From the NCBI GenBank assembly GCA_020081605.1, contig JAHREC010000013.1, forward strand, positions 1,240,001-1,304,000: a stretch of DNA of 64,000 nt. Direction: 5' to 3'. The notes under the pieces are model-generated. The model was not told the DNA's origin. It saw nothing but the letters and a program-made list of their open reading frames with translations, and made no database searches. A program made the position numbers and the translations under genes. Shown here piece after piece: positions 40,255 through 51,923 of this stretch. Within the stretch, counting starts at the first letter, position 1. Every line of letters starts with the position of its first letter. Source of the stretch: Albifimbria verrucaria. Lineage: Eukaryota > Ascomycota > Sordariomycetes > Hypocreales > Stachybotryaceae.

Positions 40255-41319
40255 AGGGAGATTCGGTATACAAGCCAGTCTGTTCTGCGGATGTATGGCC
40301 CGGGTCATGGCGGCTCCGATGATGAACAAAATTGGGGATGGACATTATTGTTCTGAGATATACTACCATTATATTATCCCAGAGAAAGAACCACCTTCGG
40401 AACCTGTCGGTGCTGTATGGAATAAAGCACCATTGCCCAGTCCCGCATAGCACAACCAAATGCGGTATGAATCTACACCCAAACCTTTAATAATGTCAGG
40501 AAGGGATATTGCAGGATCTGAAGCATGTAATGATTTAGCCCAGTAGGCCAAAGCCATCGCGAATTGCCTGAGACACCTGTACCGAAGAGAAAACTTCCTG
40601 TGGTGAGACTAGGCTTATATAGCGGATTATATTGAAAGAAAAAAAAAAAAAAAAAAAAGCGTCTCGTGTTGCTCGCATATTTTGCGGCTCCATGAAATGG
40701 CCATTACCAGATTAATTGTGGTGCTTGGTAACCAGCCTAGGAGCATACACATATTTCATGCCACGCATTATAAATTTAGCAATAAGGCTTGGACGGTCTC
40801 TATGTAAAGGAAAGATGAGAACCTTCCTAGCATCGAATAACCTTGGTCGGTAGTTGTGCAGTGTATCAAGAGAATTTGTTTCGTTGGAGAGGGGCGGTTT
40901 ATGATCGATCCTAGCATCGCTCCAGTTTGATTACAATTTTCCTTCTCCATGCCTCCTCTTTCTTCCTCCCGATTTATATATATTTATCAATACAATTCTT
41001 ACCTTTTCCTAACATCAATGCCTTCATTCCTTCTCTTTCTTCCTTCCCTTCTTTTCCTCCTTAATTTTTTTCTTCACATCTAGTACTTTCATGGAGGGAG
41101 CTGGGTTATCAAGAAGCGATCCACCAACGATCGCACAGGCACCCAAACCCAAGAAAGTACCTATTGCTAGTGAGGGGTTTTAGCGAACTACCATCGGGGC
41201 AGAATTAATTCCGACCAAGACACATCCGAGACGAACGCAACCCAACAACCCCCATCAACAACACAAGGTGAATTAAATCATCTGTGTTTATATCGCTCAT
41301 TTTCTCTCAAAACACCAAC
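40255..41319. other. Intergenic, ceramidase to prefoldin
   Basis: No gene is supported. It holds a 20-base A run (40,639-40,658) and a CT-rich stretch at about 40,950-41,085 that is probably the prefoldin promoter. Short open frames on the minus strand show no recognisable domain. Confidence 0.6.
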
Positions 41320-41854
41320 ATGTCAATCCCCAATGAGGCGCTCCAAAAGGTACCTTACCTAGAAAGAATACTACGCTTCCTCGGACCTGGAAGCATTGAT
41401 GTGCTAAACGTTGATGTAGCTCGTGCGTGAGATTGAGACGCAAGCAGTGGCAGCGCAGCAGCAGATTGGTCTCGCACGCACGCAGATAACGGCCAAGCAG
41501 CGAGAGCAGCGCCTAGTTCGGTTGACACTTAGTGAAATGTCGACCCTCCCTAATGATGCTGCCGTCTATGAGGGTGTCGGGAAAATGTACGTTTTCCTGG
41601 CTTCACAGTCTCCTTCTCTTCCTTCTCTGGCCCCGTCGTGCAAACATTTCCACCTGGGCCCCTTAACTGACCTGTGGATGTCGCTTTCGTTTAGGTTCGT
41701 GTCACTGCCTGTCACAACACTTCGAGAAAAACTTGACAAGCAATCTCATGATCTTGAGGGTGAGGTAGAGAAACTAGGCCAGCGGCTTCTGTACTTGGAA
41801 ACGACTCACAAAAACAGTCGCGAGCACATCGAGCAGATGCTACGCAGCCGCTGA
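41320..41854 (+). CDS. PFD1: Prefoldin subunit 1 (beta-type)
   Basis: A subunit of the cytosolic hexameric prefoldin chaperone that delivers nascent actin and tubulin to the CCT chaperonin. Exons 41,320-41,349, 41,420-41,586 and 41,695-41,854 give 118 residues, the usual size of beta prefoldins. The start MSIPNEALQKLVREIE was chosen because the 10-codon first exon joins in frame to LVREIE at a GT...TAG intron. Two amphipathic coiled-coil helices (about residues 5-45 and 75-115) flank the central segment LPNDAAVYEGVGKMFV, which is typical of PFD1: the YxGVGKMF motif is well preserved. The second intron splits the ATG codon of KMF. No frame errors. Confidence 0.93.
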
Positions 41855-43529
41855 GGGCACACGCATGCGCCCCTGTACCCTTTTCGAAGGGCTCGAGCTT
41901 CTGTGCTACGGATCACAGCTGTCGAGGGAGAGCTTCTCATTTCGGCGAACAAGTAGTCATTTGCTAAGGATAGGCTGGCGGCAACAGAGCATCTATCTGG
42001 ATGATGATAATGATGCACATGGTATATTGTGCAGAAACAGACGTAAGCTAAAATTTCAACCCAAAATAAGACGGAAGAGGGTGGGAACCAATGTCGGTAT
42101 GGATAGTGAAAGAGAGAATGTATTTTGGGCTGCCAGACAGAAGCGGGTTTGGCATAGATCAATGAAACATATCAAATGCACACCCATCTAGCCCAAAAGC
42201 CAACACAGCCGTAGATCAGGCCAATACAAGGGTTGCAGACATATCTGTACAAGCGCTCGCAACATCTGGGCCTCGAAGCGGTCGCAGGATATCCTATTCT
42301 TAGCTGGAACACGCGCGCGCTACAAGGAATCATATTCTAAAACAGTATGTGACCATGGCCATGGCCTATCTAGTGCGTACCAAGGACTCGGAACTGTGCA
42401 TGCTACGCCCGTTGAGTGGTGTTGTCTTCGTCTCTTAGCGCTTTGAGTTGGCCCGGCACACGCCATGCAGTTATGGTGGCATTTTACATGGGCCGTCCCA
42501 GCTTCAAAGGTGCATGTTGCAATCTTGGTATGACTACGATGAGGCAAGACCCAGAGACTCATCTATCTACTGTAATTGGCAATCTGACTGTTTTCGGCTC
42601 CTCAGATCCATGATGAAGAAGGGGAGGTCATTTTGGAAGCAGGAAGAGGTATATCTCAAACCAGCACAGGTTGGTTGGACAAGGTGGTAGTGATCTGGCT
42701 GCTCATTCACATCGTGTTCATGTACAGTCCCCGGACTGAATCCACATGTTCACTGGCGAAAGACCGTAGCCTCGACTTCGGGAAGGCCAAAAGTGGGAGA
42801 TGTCAAGGGAAGACGTGGAAAAGAGGGGCTCCGGAAAACGGCCTTGAGTTCGGCCAAAAGGTCCTCATTACCAACGAGGCCAATGCAGGATTTCGAGACC
42901 AAGATTCGTTGCCTTCCTGCCTAACCCACCCAAAAGTGTCCGATAAACCAATGACAAGATGCTTGCGCAACGATCAGTTCCTAGTACAATTTGTAATGCT
43001 GGTCAGCGCTTGTGCTAGGACAGGGGTGTAGTATCAGCACTTTGTCGCCGCGCTGACATGGGAAGTCACATATCTGCAGCCCTCCAACTTCAAGCGCCCC
43101 TCCAAACGGGACCAGCCAACCAACCTCCCTCACCCTTCCTCCATCTGGCTGCCCGCGCGCTCCCAGCCCTATGCCCACTACATTACATGACATTTCCTTG
43201 CATGGATTTCAGCCGCCCAGCCCTTGTCTTCCTTTGCCGAGCTATTCCTACGTGTGCTTGCCTCCGCTCGGTATTTCTACAGCTCAACCGCCCACCACAT
43301 GCGCACCAGCCTTTCTCTTCCTTTGATTCTCTCATTCCCTTTTGCCTTGTGCTCTCCACCCTTACCGTCAATATATCTTCTACATCTGTCTTGGCCAGCG
43401 GCAAGCTCTCTTTAATCTCAACTGTCCTTGCTGCTCCTGTTTGACTTGGTGCGTTGCCTGCGCTGCTGGCTTCCAACCCGCCTACCTGCCCCTCACTCCC
43501 TCGTCTTATTACCATCCCAGTCCACCACC
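41855..43529. other. Long intergenic region, prefoldin to RS-rich gene
   Basis: About 1.7 kb without a supported gene. Overlapping frames of 60-130 codons occur on both strands but show no domain, no codon consistency and no splice logic. The last ~300 bases (43,190-43,529) are strongly C and T rich on the plus strand, typical of a fungal promoter and 5' leader for the gene that starts at 43,530. Confidence 0.55.
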
Positions 43530-44851
43530 ATGAGCAGATACTACGACGACGACGACGATGACGTGGATATCCGAGTGCGTCACCACCGTAGCCCTTCCCC
43601 CAACCCGTACGCTATGTTCAGAGACCAGCACGGCCACAGAGTTACTACGACGCTGGCCCAAGCTTCTTGGTTCCTGAGCAGCGAACTACCATAGTCCATC
43701 GCTCCAGGTCGCGAGATCGTGGCCGCCGTGAGAGTCCACCTCAGCCTGTGGCGCCGCCTCCAGCCCCTGCCCAACCCGTCATCATCAACAACAAATTCTA
43801 TAATGACTATTCTTCTGAGGAGGATGACCCACGCCGCCGTCAGCAGCTTGTACACCGCCGTCGTCGGTCAAGCACGCGCTCCCACTCCAAATCTCGTTCT
43901 CGCTCTCGCTCCCGTTCCCGTTCCCGCTCACGTCATATGACCCGTGAGGACTGGGAGGCTGAGCAAACACGACGAGAACTCGAGCGCCTCCGCATCACCA
44001 AGGCACGAGAGGAGCACGAGCGCCGCTTGGCTAAGGAGTACCAAGATGAGGCGGAGTTGAAGCGAGCTAAGCGGGAGCTTGATGAACTCAAGCAACGCGA
44101 GGCCGCCGCTGAGGAGGAGAAACGGATCGAGGAGGAGCTCGAGCTGAAGCGTTTGAAGAAGGAACGAGAGCAAACCGCCGAGAGGAGCGACGCGAGAAGG
44201 AAGCTGCCGAAGCCGTCAAGAGATATAAACAACAGGAAGCGGAGCGTATGGCGAGGAGGAGAAGGAGAAGGAGCACATGGAGAAGGAGTACAAGCGTCGG
44301 TTCCAGGAGGACCTCATCAACTCCGGCCTCGATGAGAAAGCTATCGCCGCCATTATCAACAAAAAGAAGATCCCCGAGGCAATTCAGCCGTCACCCCCAC
44401 CCCCACCCTCCACCGGCAGCTGCTCCTGCTGCACCTGCTGCCCGCCCAACTTATACTCGGATGGCCCGCCGCCACTTATCCATCGAGACGTTAAGAGAGT
44501 TCCATGTAGAGTTTGATCTTGACGCCGTAAGTCCTCATCTGTGTAACACGGCCATAACTCCCTTGGCCCTACATGAAGTCACACCACGACTATTTACTAA
44601 CAATTAACTGTTGATAGGATCCTGAATTTGTTTTGATCAAGCGATGGGTGCCAGAGTGGGAACAGGATCAGCTCTGGAAGCATACCAAGTACATTCGTGA
44701 AAAGAGGACAAAGTTGCTTGTTATCGAGGATCGGCACCATCACCATCATCACGATAAGGATCTTGTATTTGTGCGCGACAAGAGCAAGCATCGAAAGAGG
44801 AGCAAGTCGCCTGGTCTCTTGATGTATTTGGCTGGTGCTCGCCCTTCATGA
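43530..44851 (+). CDS. RS/Glu-rich conserved fungal protein, four frame breaks
   Basis: I do not recognise a named function. The start MSRYY is followed by six Asp and a basic RHHRSPSP segment. Then come a Pro/Ala-rich linker, an Arg-Ser dipeptide run, and a long Glu/Lys/Arg coiled coil. A conserved tail follows, HLSIETLREFHVEFDLDA joined across an intron (44,527-44,617) to DPEFVLIKRWVPEWE, with a run of six His and a basic C-terminus. The RS run resembles splicing-related proteins, but that is only composition. The frame must change near 43,597-43,601 (C run), about 44,180, about 44,250 and about 44,392-44,415. The first three behave as one-base losses and the fourth as a two-base loss or one-base gain. 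With these corrected, exon 1 and exon 2 (78 codons) stay in phase and give about 411 residues. Sequencing error is likelier than a pseudogene. Confidence 0.75.
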
Positions 44852-45059
44852 TGTTGATTTTGATACCCATGTTTAGTTCACCATTCACTCGTATTAGGAT
44901 GCATGAATGTTTTCAGTAATGCAGTTTTGAACACAAATATAACTCTCCTTTCTTGTTATTAAGTATCCTTCCCTTTCACAACTGCATGAATTATTTATAT
45001 AGAATTGAGTAGGATTAGTTGAAATGGTCTCCGACTGGGCTGGTCCCTTCGAGTTCGTA

Positions 45060-46075
45060 TCAAGCCATGCCTGACCGGCGAATCAATTCCTCGTAGACCG
45101 TCCATGCCAGTGCTGAGCTGAGTGCCTTGCGGCTCATACGTAAGGCCAGACCATCCCATAAAGAACGAAGTCCCTCTTCTGCCACCATCTTCCGACATGT
45201 TTGCCAAATGTTGCGATACTTGTGTGGCTGTAGTTGTATGCGTGTTTTTATGGCATCGAAAGGGTTCGATATAGCAGAGCAAGCAGCACCAGCTACAATA
45301 GCAGAACTGAAATTGATAAGACTGGCCACGGAAGCTTGCATCCTCACGAGCCCGTCTGGCCCTGTTGAAGTCCTTGAGGACAAGGAAGAGAGCCGAGATT
45401 TAAATTCTTCGTAGAGGAGGACATACATACCAGCATACGGTGCATCACGAATGGCTGTTGCGCCAAACCCGGAGAAGAAGCCACGAGTCCCACCCTCTCG
45501 AAAAATGCCCTTTGTAGCTGACCATATTGACGGATAAGCGTAGAGGTTGGACTCAAAGCGAACCTTGATGACTGTGAGTGGCATAAGGATAAAGCCAGCA
45601 AATGTTCGAGCTGCTGCTCCAGAGATCAGGTTACCCGCATTTGTCAGTGACGGGAGGGCTGATGAAGTGCTCTGGGGTGACGTTCGCTGAGCAAGAAGGC
45701 CAATCTGACGTGCGTGTTGACGCACAGCATTCAGTGAGCTGAAATACAAGGCTGAACCGAGTCCGGTCCGTAATGCTGACGGCAAGGTGCCTCTCCAGAA
45801 TGTCTGTAGTCGATTTGGCGATTGAAGAAGATCGCGGAGGCAAGCCGTGAGCGATGGGCGTCCGGATTGTTGTACCCGAGTTTTGAGAAGGTCCAATGGC
45901 TGCAAGATAATGGCAGATGCTACCCCGGATCCGAGCCCGGAAAGAAAATGACGCCCTGCGACATCGGTAAGATGGTGGTTCGGATACCCTCGGCGTTGGA
46001 TTGAAACGCCTGCGCATCCACGCTCCTGTGTACCTCACCTGATCTGACGGTCTTAGGCGAATTCGAATCGCTCAT
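45060..46075 (-). CDS. HEM25: Mitochondrial glycine carrier, SLC25A38 family
   Basis: An inner-membrane carrier that imports glycine into mitochondria for 5-aminolevulinate and heme synthesis. Exon 1 (46,075-46,039) encodes MSDSNSPKTVRS, and a GT...CAG intron (46,038-45,956) joins it to GRHFLSGLGSGVASAIILQ. The result is 310 residues without frame errors, a normal length. Three Solcar repeats carry the carrier signature P-x-D-x-x-K/R in order: PLDLLKTRVQQ, PLTVIKVRFES (second repeat, Thr in place of the acidic residue) and PFDAIKTRIQL. The HFxxGLxSG start and RRSGMA-type end match the Hem25 subfamily. It is convergent with the RS-rich gene (208-bp gap) and has only 261 bp upstream before the COG8 stop codon. 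Confidence 0.92.
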
Positions 46076-46336
46076 TATGATGAATAAACCAACAGATTCA
46101 TCATGAATCAAGGTTTTGTATGTGTAAACTGAGATGACCTAGTCCGAAGATGACTGTTGATATCACAGACCAGTGGCACAGCGAAAAGTGCTTGGTGGCC
46201 TAGCCTATCTGGGATAAGGAAAAACAGTCAGAGCTCAGCTTTGTTAGGCGAATTAGGGAAGGCTAGCGGCTAGCCTAGGTCTCCCTCGATAGAAGCATAA
46301 GGAAGAACTTGCATATAATCAACATAAGACAACTGC

Positions 46337-47580
46337 TTAGCTCGATAGCTGCTGTTGACCTCGATAATCGCCAATGACAGATTCGAGTCGCCCAGCCAGC
46401 ATGCGATGCCGCTTGACAACATCGACCCAGTGCGACTCCCCGATGTTTGATAGAAGCAAACCGAAGTCAGCACCAAGTCTCCCTAAACTGCTAGCGCAGT
46501 AAAGCACCTGTGTAAGAATGCTTTCTCGAGATGCCTGGTCCTTGACCGTTGGCAAATATATACGTAGCGTCGCGAAGAGCATCTCTACAAGATGCAGGGG
46601 TAGGGATGACAGAGCTATGGGTAGAGGTCGAAGGCCATCGTCAGCATCATTAGTTGTGGAAGCAAAGCTGGCACTGATACTCTTGAAGACAGAAATGATG
46701 CTAAAACTGTGCTCTCGGAAAACTTCGATGTAGCGCTTGAGATAGCGTTCGGCCTGTTGGCCACCTGACCAAGTCTGTGAGGCCTTGACATGCCGAGCTC
46801 GCTCGTCGTCGGCAAGTTTCTTTAGCGGTTCTAGAGCATCTAGTGTATCTCCGAGCGTACATAGGCGAGATACCAAGAACATGGCTGGCAGAGTATCCTC
46901 AACAGGGACGCTTTGAACAAGATCGGGGATGATTCGTTTCAGCCAGCCCATTGTACGCAGAGCAGCGGCAAGCTTGAGGCCAGGTGCTCTCAGTGTAGTA
47001 ATCGTATCGGCGGCCATCTGTCGAATGGCAGCGTCTGCCTCGCTCAAGACAGATGTGATAAGGCTGGAGTCGGGATACAATGAAGCCAGGCGGCGAACGT
47101 GCGCGTAGAGATCGAGTGTCGAGGAGTACGTGACAGGGTTCGTAAGAACAGCAGACGTGAGGAGTGGGGTAGCTCCATGACACCAACAAGGCGCTCTGAG
47201 TTTTGTAGCAGCCGCAGAGCCTCCTTTCGCCGTGCAAGCATCTTGCTTTCGCTGGCTTTACTAAAGGTCGAGGAGAAGCTCTCTGCCTGGCTTTCAAGCC
47301 GAGGAACCGCTTGGCACAGATCGGTGGCTCGCTGTCCGAGGGTGGGAATTGTTTCGCGTAGCGATGCATGACCGGCCGCCGAATCGACAATAGACTTGTG
47401 AGCTTTCCGCGACAGCCCTTGCAGAGACAGTAGAAGAGAGTGAGATGCTTGCGCGAGGTTTTGAGGCTCTGACGATCGAAGGGCATCGACTTCAAGCTCG
47501 GCAAGGTGGCCAAGATAATTCAGGGCTGTTTTGTCGACGGCCGATTGTGGTCCGAGAAGATCACTCAGTGCTTCTGCCAT
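46337..47580 (-). CDS. COG8: COG complex subunit 8 (Dor1-like), one frame break
   Basis: A subunit of the conserved oligomeric Golgi tethering complex, needed for retrograde intra-Golgi vesicle traffic. The N-terminal half begins MAEALSDLLGP, followed by YLGHLAELEVDALRSSEPQ and NSERLVGVMELP. The second half runs LYAHVRRLASLYPDSSLI, LAAALRTMGWLKRIIPDLVQ and RYIEVFREHSF, the usual Dor1-family order. The frame shifts at the G4 run 47,166-47,169; one additional base gives ELPPLLTSAV and a continuous 414-residue product with no intron. Fungal members are commonly shorter than the ~610-residue human and yeast proteins, so the length is plausible. The gene is divergent from ADE13 across a 1.3-kb gap. 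Identification rests on recalled family pattern. Confidence 0.82.
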
Positions 47581-48914
47581 GCTGGATAAATGCCCCTACC
47601 CCGCGCAGTTTTGTTATAAATCGGATTGAGAGTCGCCTACGCGAGGTGACCTGGTGTGGAATCGAACAGCGATGTAGCTATCAGGTGGAGGTTGGATAGG
47701 TATTTCCCCAAGGCGAGTGTAGATCTACCTAGGTACCTACCTCCCTAGGTACCTATTAGGCATGAGGAAGGGTTTCCTCCCCGCTGACGGCGTACTCCGC
47801 ACACAGCCCAGGTACCTCGCCTTTCAGGTTAGTAGGCACGGACGGCTACCCTGAAAACCACTGGAAGGCTTCGGACAAAGCTCATCGAATTAGATACAGC
47901 GAAAGAACATAGATTCTATATAGATACCTGGCGCAGATATCTCAGCCTGTGATCAACCATATATTTAAAACCAAGAAACCAAAAAAATATGAAACTGCCC
48001 ATAATTAGGTAGGTAGTGAATTTAAAAAAACCAAGTGTGCTTTCTAAAGTTTTCATGAAGCCTTGTGTCCTGATACAAATCGCAAGGTAGGCGGGACTTC
48101 TATGCTCCATTGTAGGCGTCAAACCAACCATTACACAAACATAAGCTACCGTTTACGAATGGGCATTTTAACTTACCCTGTGTCCTACAGTTTAACAGTG
48201 GGCATCTCGGCCTTTTATTCATGTTGCCCCCGCACCACAGCAGAGTAATAAATTAGAGCTACTTGAGGTAAAGAGCTTCATTGTTCGTCACTGTTGTCTT
48301 CAATACATACATAATATAGACCACTCTTTAGAAACACCGGGAACTCTCCCATTGGTTTCCCGGTGTTGTTAGAGCTTTCTAGTATGGCCCTCAGAATTCA
48401 GAATTGGGACTGTGGCAAGAAAGACTTGTAAATGTACACACGGTAGGTCTTCGCCTAGAATCCCCGGTACTGGTAATTTTGCTTTCACCTTCTGGAATTG
48501 GTTGGATGCTTGCTTTGCGTACAACTTTGATAAGGATCCAAGGCAACTTCGCACGAGTTCTCCTCAGTATTTACCCCTGCCAATTCTTGGTATGAACCAA
48601 AAGCACAGGCCACCTCGAACTGTGAGGTGACACAACCCAAGATACTGGCCGAAAAGTGAGGCTTTTTCATATGGAAGCTTGCATCGACTGGTAGCTTGCG
48701 TTCTGTACCACTAAGGCACAGAGTGATTTCTACTCCTAAACAAGTGAGTCATGTTGCCGGCTAAGTTTTCGTCGAATCACGTGACTAAAGATTGCATTTC
48801 TACACACACGCTTGGGTTAAGCTTCCAATAATGGAATATGTAGATCCGGCTATCCAACGAGTATTGCATTACCTTCATACTATCTGAGTATACTGCGCAC
48901 CGCGGAAAAATACA
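47581..48914. other. Divergent intergenic region, COG8 and ADE13
   Basis: No gene is supported. It contains a direct repeat CCTAGGTACCTA at about 47,728-47,756 and an 11-bp perfect hairpin at 48,333-48,367 (listed separately). Short frames show no domain. Confidence 0.55.
48333..48367. other. 11-bp perfect inverted repeat (hairpin)
   Basis: AACACCGGGAA (48,333-48,343) is mirrored by TTCCCGGTGTT (48,357-48,367) around a 13-base loop that includes CCATTGG, an inverted CCAAT-type core. It lies about 550 bp upstream of ADE13. It may be a protein binding site, or chance. Confidence 0.6.
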
Positions 48915-51130
48915 ATGGCTTCCCAGTTCGATACTTATCAAACATCCTTGACAAGCCGCTATTGCAGCTTGGAAATGTCCAAGCTCTTTAGCCAGCGATC
49001 TCGCCATTCAACCTGGCGTAAGTTGTGGCTTGGGCTCGCAGAAAGCGAGAAAGAACTTGGAATTGAGGCTATTACACCCGAGGCATTGGAGCAGATGAGA
49101 GCCCACCTTGAGGTCACAGACGAGGATTTTGAGATTGCTCGGATCGAGGAGAAGCGTCGAAGACATGTGGGCGACTTTACGTTCTTTTAACGAAGATTTA
49201 CTGCTAATGAGCTATGTTTTTAGGATGTTATGGCTGTAAGCATTTTGCCGTTTACTTACAGTTGCTATGTCAGCTCTTGGCTCCTACTAACTTCAGAGTA
49301 GCACGTTCACGCATTTGGTGTTGCCGCCCCGGCCGCCGCTGGTTTGCTACACCTTGGCGCAACAAGCTGTTTTGTCACGGACAATACCGAGCTGATTCTT
49401 ATGCGGGAGGCCCTGGATATCTTAACCAAGAAGATCGCCAAAGTAATCTCTCAGCTTGCCCGCTTTGCGATCGAGTGGAAGGGTGAGTCCATCGATAACG
49501 TCTACACTGGCCCTTCTATAGTCATACATTTATGGACTGACCCTTACCAACCCTCACTTAGCCGAGCCCACTCTCGCGTACACGCACCTTCAAGCAGCTC
49601 AATTGATTACTGTTGGAAAGCGAGCAGCACAGTGGGCCCAGGATCTCATGCTCGACCTCCACAGCATCGAGCAAGTTCGTAGTGAACTTAAGTTCCGGGG
49701 TGCTCAAGGAACAACTGGCACACAGGCTTCTTTTCTAGAGGTGTTTGAAGGTGACTCTACGAAGTGTGATCGGCTAAATGAGCTTCTTTGCGAGAAGTTC
49801 GGGTTCTCAGCCTGCTATGACGTGTCGACCCAGACGTATACACGAAAGGTTGACCTGATCATTGCAAACGCTGTTGCAGGGCTTGGCTCTTCAGCACAGA
49901 AGATAACCGGAGATATCCGCCACCTCGCGCACTGGAAGGAAATCGAAGAGGTTCGCCGACTTCATTGACCCCCTTACCTTGAGCGATCGTGCTGATCCTC
50001 TCTGACAGCCTTTTGAGTCTTCACAAATCGGATCTTCGGCCATGGTCAGTGCTTTCCCCCAAAAAGAAAAAAAGAAACAGGAGATAGAGCCTGCATCTTC
50101 CTTCAATACCACCACTTGCATATGGCGAACTCGGATTAAGCATCTTTAACGACAGGTACTGACTTCTGAATCCTTATAGGCCTACAAGCGTAATCCAGTT
50201 AGAGTCCCAATTAGCCCCTGTGCAACCAGCTATTCTAACAATTATAGATGCGCTCTGAAAGGGTTTACAGCTTAGCCCGTGAGCTGCTCTCTAAGCCGGC
50301 CACGTTTGCCAACACTCACGCAGACCAGTGGGTAAGTTGCATGATACAGGCATAAACGATTGGTTGAGATTAGTTAACCTGGTTCTCAGTGTGAGCGAAC
50401 TCTTGATGATAGCGCTGTTCGCAGTAAGCACAGTCGTGCCCGGTCAAGTCCCCGCATCAATGGTACAAAGTCTAATGAAGCTAGGAATCGATATACCTGA
50501 GATGATGCTTCTTGCAGACGCTATTTGCATCGGTCTTGTGAGATGAACCTCCGCATATCAACGTGAATTTTACTAAGTACCCTTTGCTTTATAGGATAAT
50601 ATAACCAGTGGTCTGGTTGTCTATCCCAAGCGTATCGCAGCTAACGTTCAGTCCGAGCTACCCTTCATGATAACGGTACCAAGCATGAGTTGCATACTAG
50701 CCCGAGTGTTTGTACTGACTCGGAAACCCTAGGAGTCCATCATGATGAAACTCTGCGCTCAAGGAGCATCGAGGCAGGAGGCTCACGAGGAGATCCGCGT
50801 TCTTTCGCACGAAGCAGGAAGCGTGGTAAAGAACGAGGTGAGCCGACCCACCCAGATGGCTTCTCACTAATCTCGTGTCTTGCCCCATCATAAACTAATA
50901 TATCGAAATTACAGGGTAAACCGAATGATCTTGTTTCACGGATCAAGAGTAACGATTTCTTCAAGCCAATCTGGAATGACCTCGATGGTATGCTCAAAGC
51001 AGAGCTCTACATCGGTCGTAGCGTGGAGATCGTTGAGAAGTATTGTGGTCCCGGTGGTCCCATCGAGAAGGCACTGGCTCCTTATGCAGAGTACATCAAG
51101 AGCTCTAGCACAGCAGAGCTCAACGTCTAA
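48915..51130 (+). CDS. ADE13: Adenylosuccinate lyase, 12 exons
   Basis: This cytosolic enzyme cleaves SAICAR to AICAR and adenylosuccinate to AMP, each time releasing fumarate. Exons are 48,915-49,166, 49,224-49,235, 49,302-49,482, 49,562-49,950, 50,009-50,044, 50,180-50,197, 50,248-50,331, 50,390-50,423, 50,485-50,537, 50,595-50,675, 50,733-50,837 and 50,915-51,130. Together they encode 486 residues, matching the ~480-residue eukaryotic enzyme. Visible motifs are [14 protein letters not shown] (about 104-117), [23 protein letters not shown] and the fumarate-lyase signature GSSAMAYKRNPMRSE (about 286-300). The signature is cut by two introns into exons of 36, 18 and 84 nt. [18 protein letters not shown] and [10 protein letters not shown] follow. 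Eleven introns and a 12-nt second exon are unusually many pieces for a filamentous ascomycete gene. All phases close without frame errors. Two tRNA-Phe genes lie downstream. Confidence 0.94.
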
Positions 51131-51685
51131 TCGCCTCTACTGAATCGGCAGGACAATAACGACCCGCCAAGCCATCAGTTAAAGACGTTAAAACACAGGG
51201 TAGAAGGCTACAATGACACAAGCCCAAGTATCATAGAGTTATGAGATATGTCACCTCCTTTTACACCTAGACCTGTTCTCAGATCACTAGAAGATTGCAT
51301 AGTTATAAAATTAGGTGACAGCCAATGCGGCCTTTGAACAAGCCTTTCAGTTAGCGGTCCAAGGTAGAGAGATGATGGCAATGGAACTCCGGTGTCACCA
51401 CTTTGTCCTGCGCTTGGTGTATGGCCATTCCCTGGCACCCGCCTTGAGGTGTTAAATAGGTGATGGGAGTCTGGTTGATATGTCTGAATTCATTCGTCAA
51501 ACAATTAATACTTCCTAGTGCTGAATGTTGGTTTCTAAATTCCTTAAACATCCCACAAACAGTAAGAAAGATAATAATAAAATTAGAAGCAATGAGCTCG
51601 GTTAAGCAATGAAGGCATCAATGCCAACCAAAGAAAATGGCAAAAAGAGAACCGTCCACCATCTAGTGAAGCCTTGTAAGGACAA
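51131..51685. other. Intergenic, ADE13 to tRNA pair
   Basis: No gene is supported. It holds the ADE13 3' region and, at 51,642-51,646, an A5 run that reads T5 on the minus strand and may end transcription of the first tRNA. Confidence 0.55.
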
Positions 51686-51758
51686 TGCGGTTTGTGTGGA
51701 TCGAACACACGACCTTAGCATCTTCAGTGCTACGCTCTCCCAACTGAGCTAAACCCGC
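51686..51758 (-). tRNA. trnF-GAA: tRNA-Phe (anticodon GAA), copy 1
   Basis: The minus strand folds as a 73-nt tRNA. It has acceptor GCGGGTT, a D arm with AGCTCAGTTGGGAGAGC, and anticodon stem TAGCA/TGCTA around CTGAAGA (anticodon GAA). The T arm is GTGTG-TTCGATC-CACAC, and the 3' strand AAACCGC is followed by discriminator A. There is one G-A mismatch at acceptor pair 5-68, shared by the second copy. No intron. A possible T5 terminator lies 40 nt downstream. Confidence 0.95.
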
Positions 51759-51850
51759 CGGTTGATGTTGGACGAGATGAGATGCAAGTATTATGTGACG
51801 ATGCGACGATACAAAATAGAGAGAATATGAGGAGGCAAAAATGAAGACTT

Positions 51851-51923
51851 TGCGGTTTGTGTGGATCGAACACACGACCTTAGCATCTTCAGTGCTACGC
51901 TCTCCCAACTGAGCTAAACCCGC
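51851..51923 (-). tRNA. trnF-GAA: tRNA-Phe (anticodon GAA), copy 2
   Basis: Identical over all 73 bases to the copy 165 bp away, in the same orientation, so the pair is a tandem duplication. Flanking sequence has diverged. A T5 stretch on the minus strand (plus 51,837-51,841) follows the 3' end by about 10 bases and should terminate RNA polymerase III. Internal A and B boxes are intact. Confidence 0.95.

Noticed and set aside
40118..40557. Minus-strand frames of 62 and 113 codons near 40.1-40.6 kb
   Set aside because: They overlap the last ceramidase exon in antisense or adjoin it, and show no recognisable protein.
41806..43515. Several frames of 60-132 codons between prefoldin and the RS-rich gene
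   Set aside because: They overlap one another on both strands, have no domains, and fall in UTR, intergenic or CT-rich promoter sequence.
43580..44276. Antisense open frames of 60-100 codons over the RS-rich gene
   Set aside because: They are Ser/Leu/Arg-rich mirror images of the Arg-Ser and Glu codon repeats on the plus strand.
51663..51908. 81-codon frame across the tRNA pair
   Set aside because: It is simply a translation of the two tRNA genes, as the repeated LAQLGERSTEDAKVVCSIHTN-type peptide shows.
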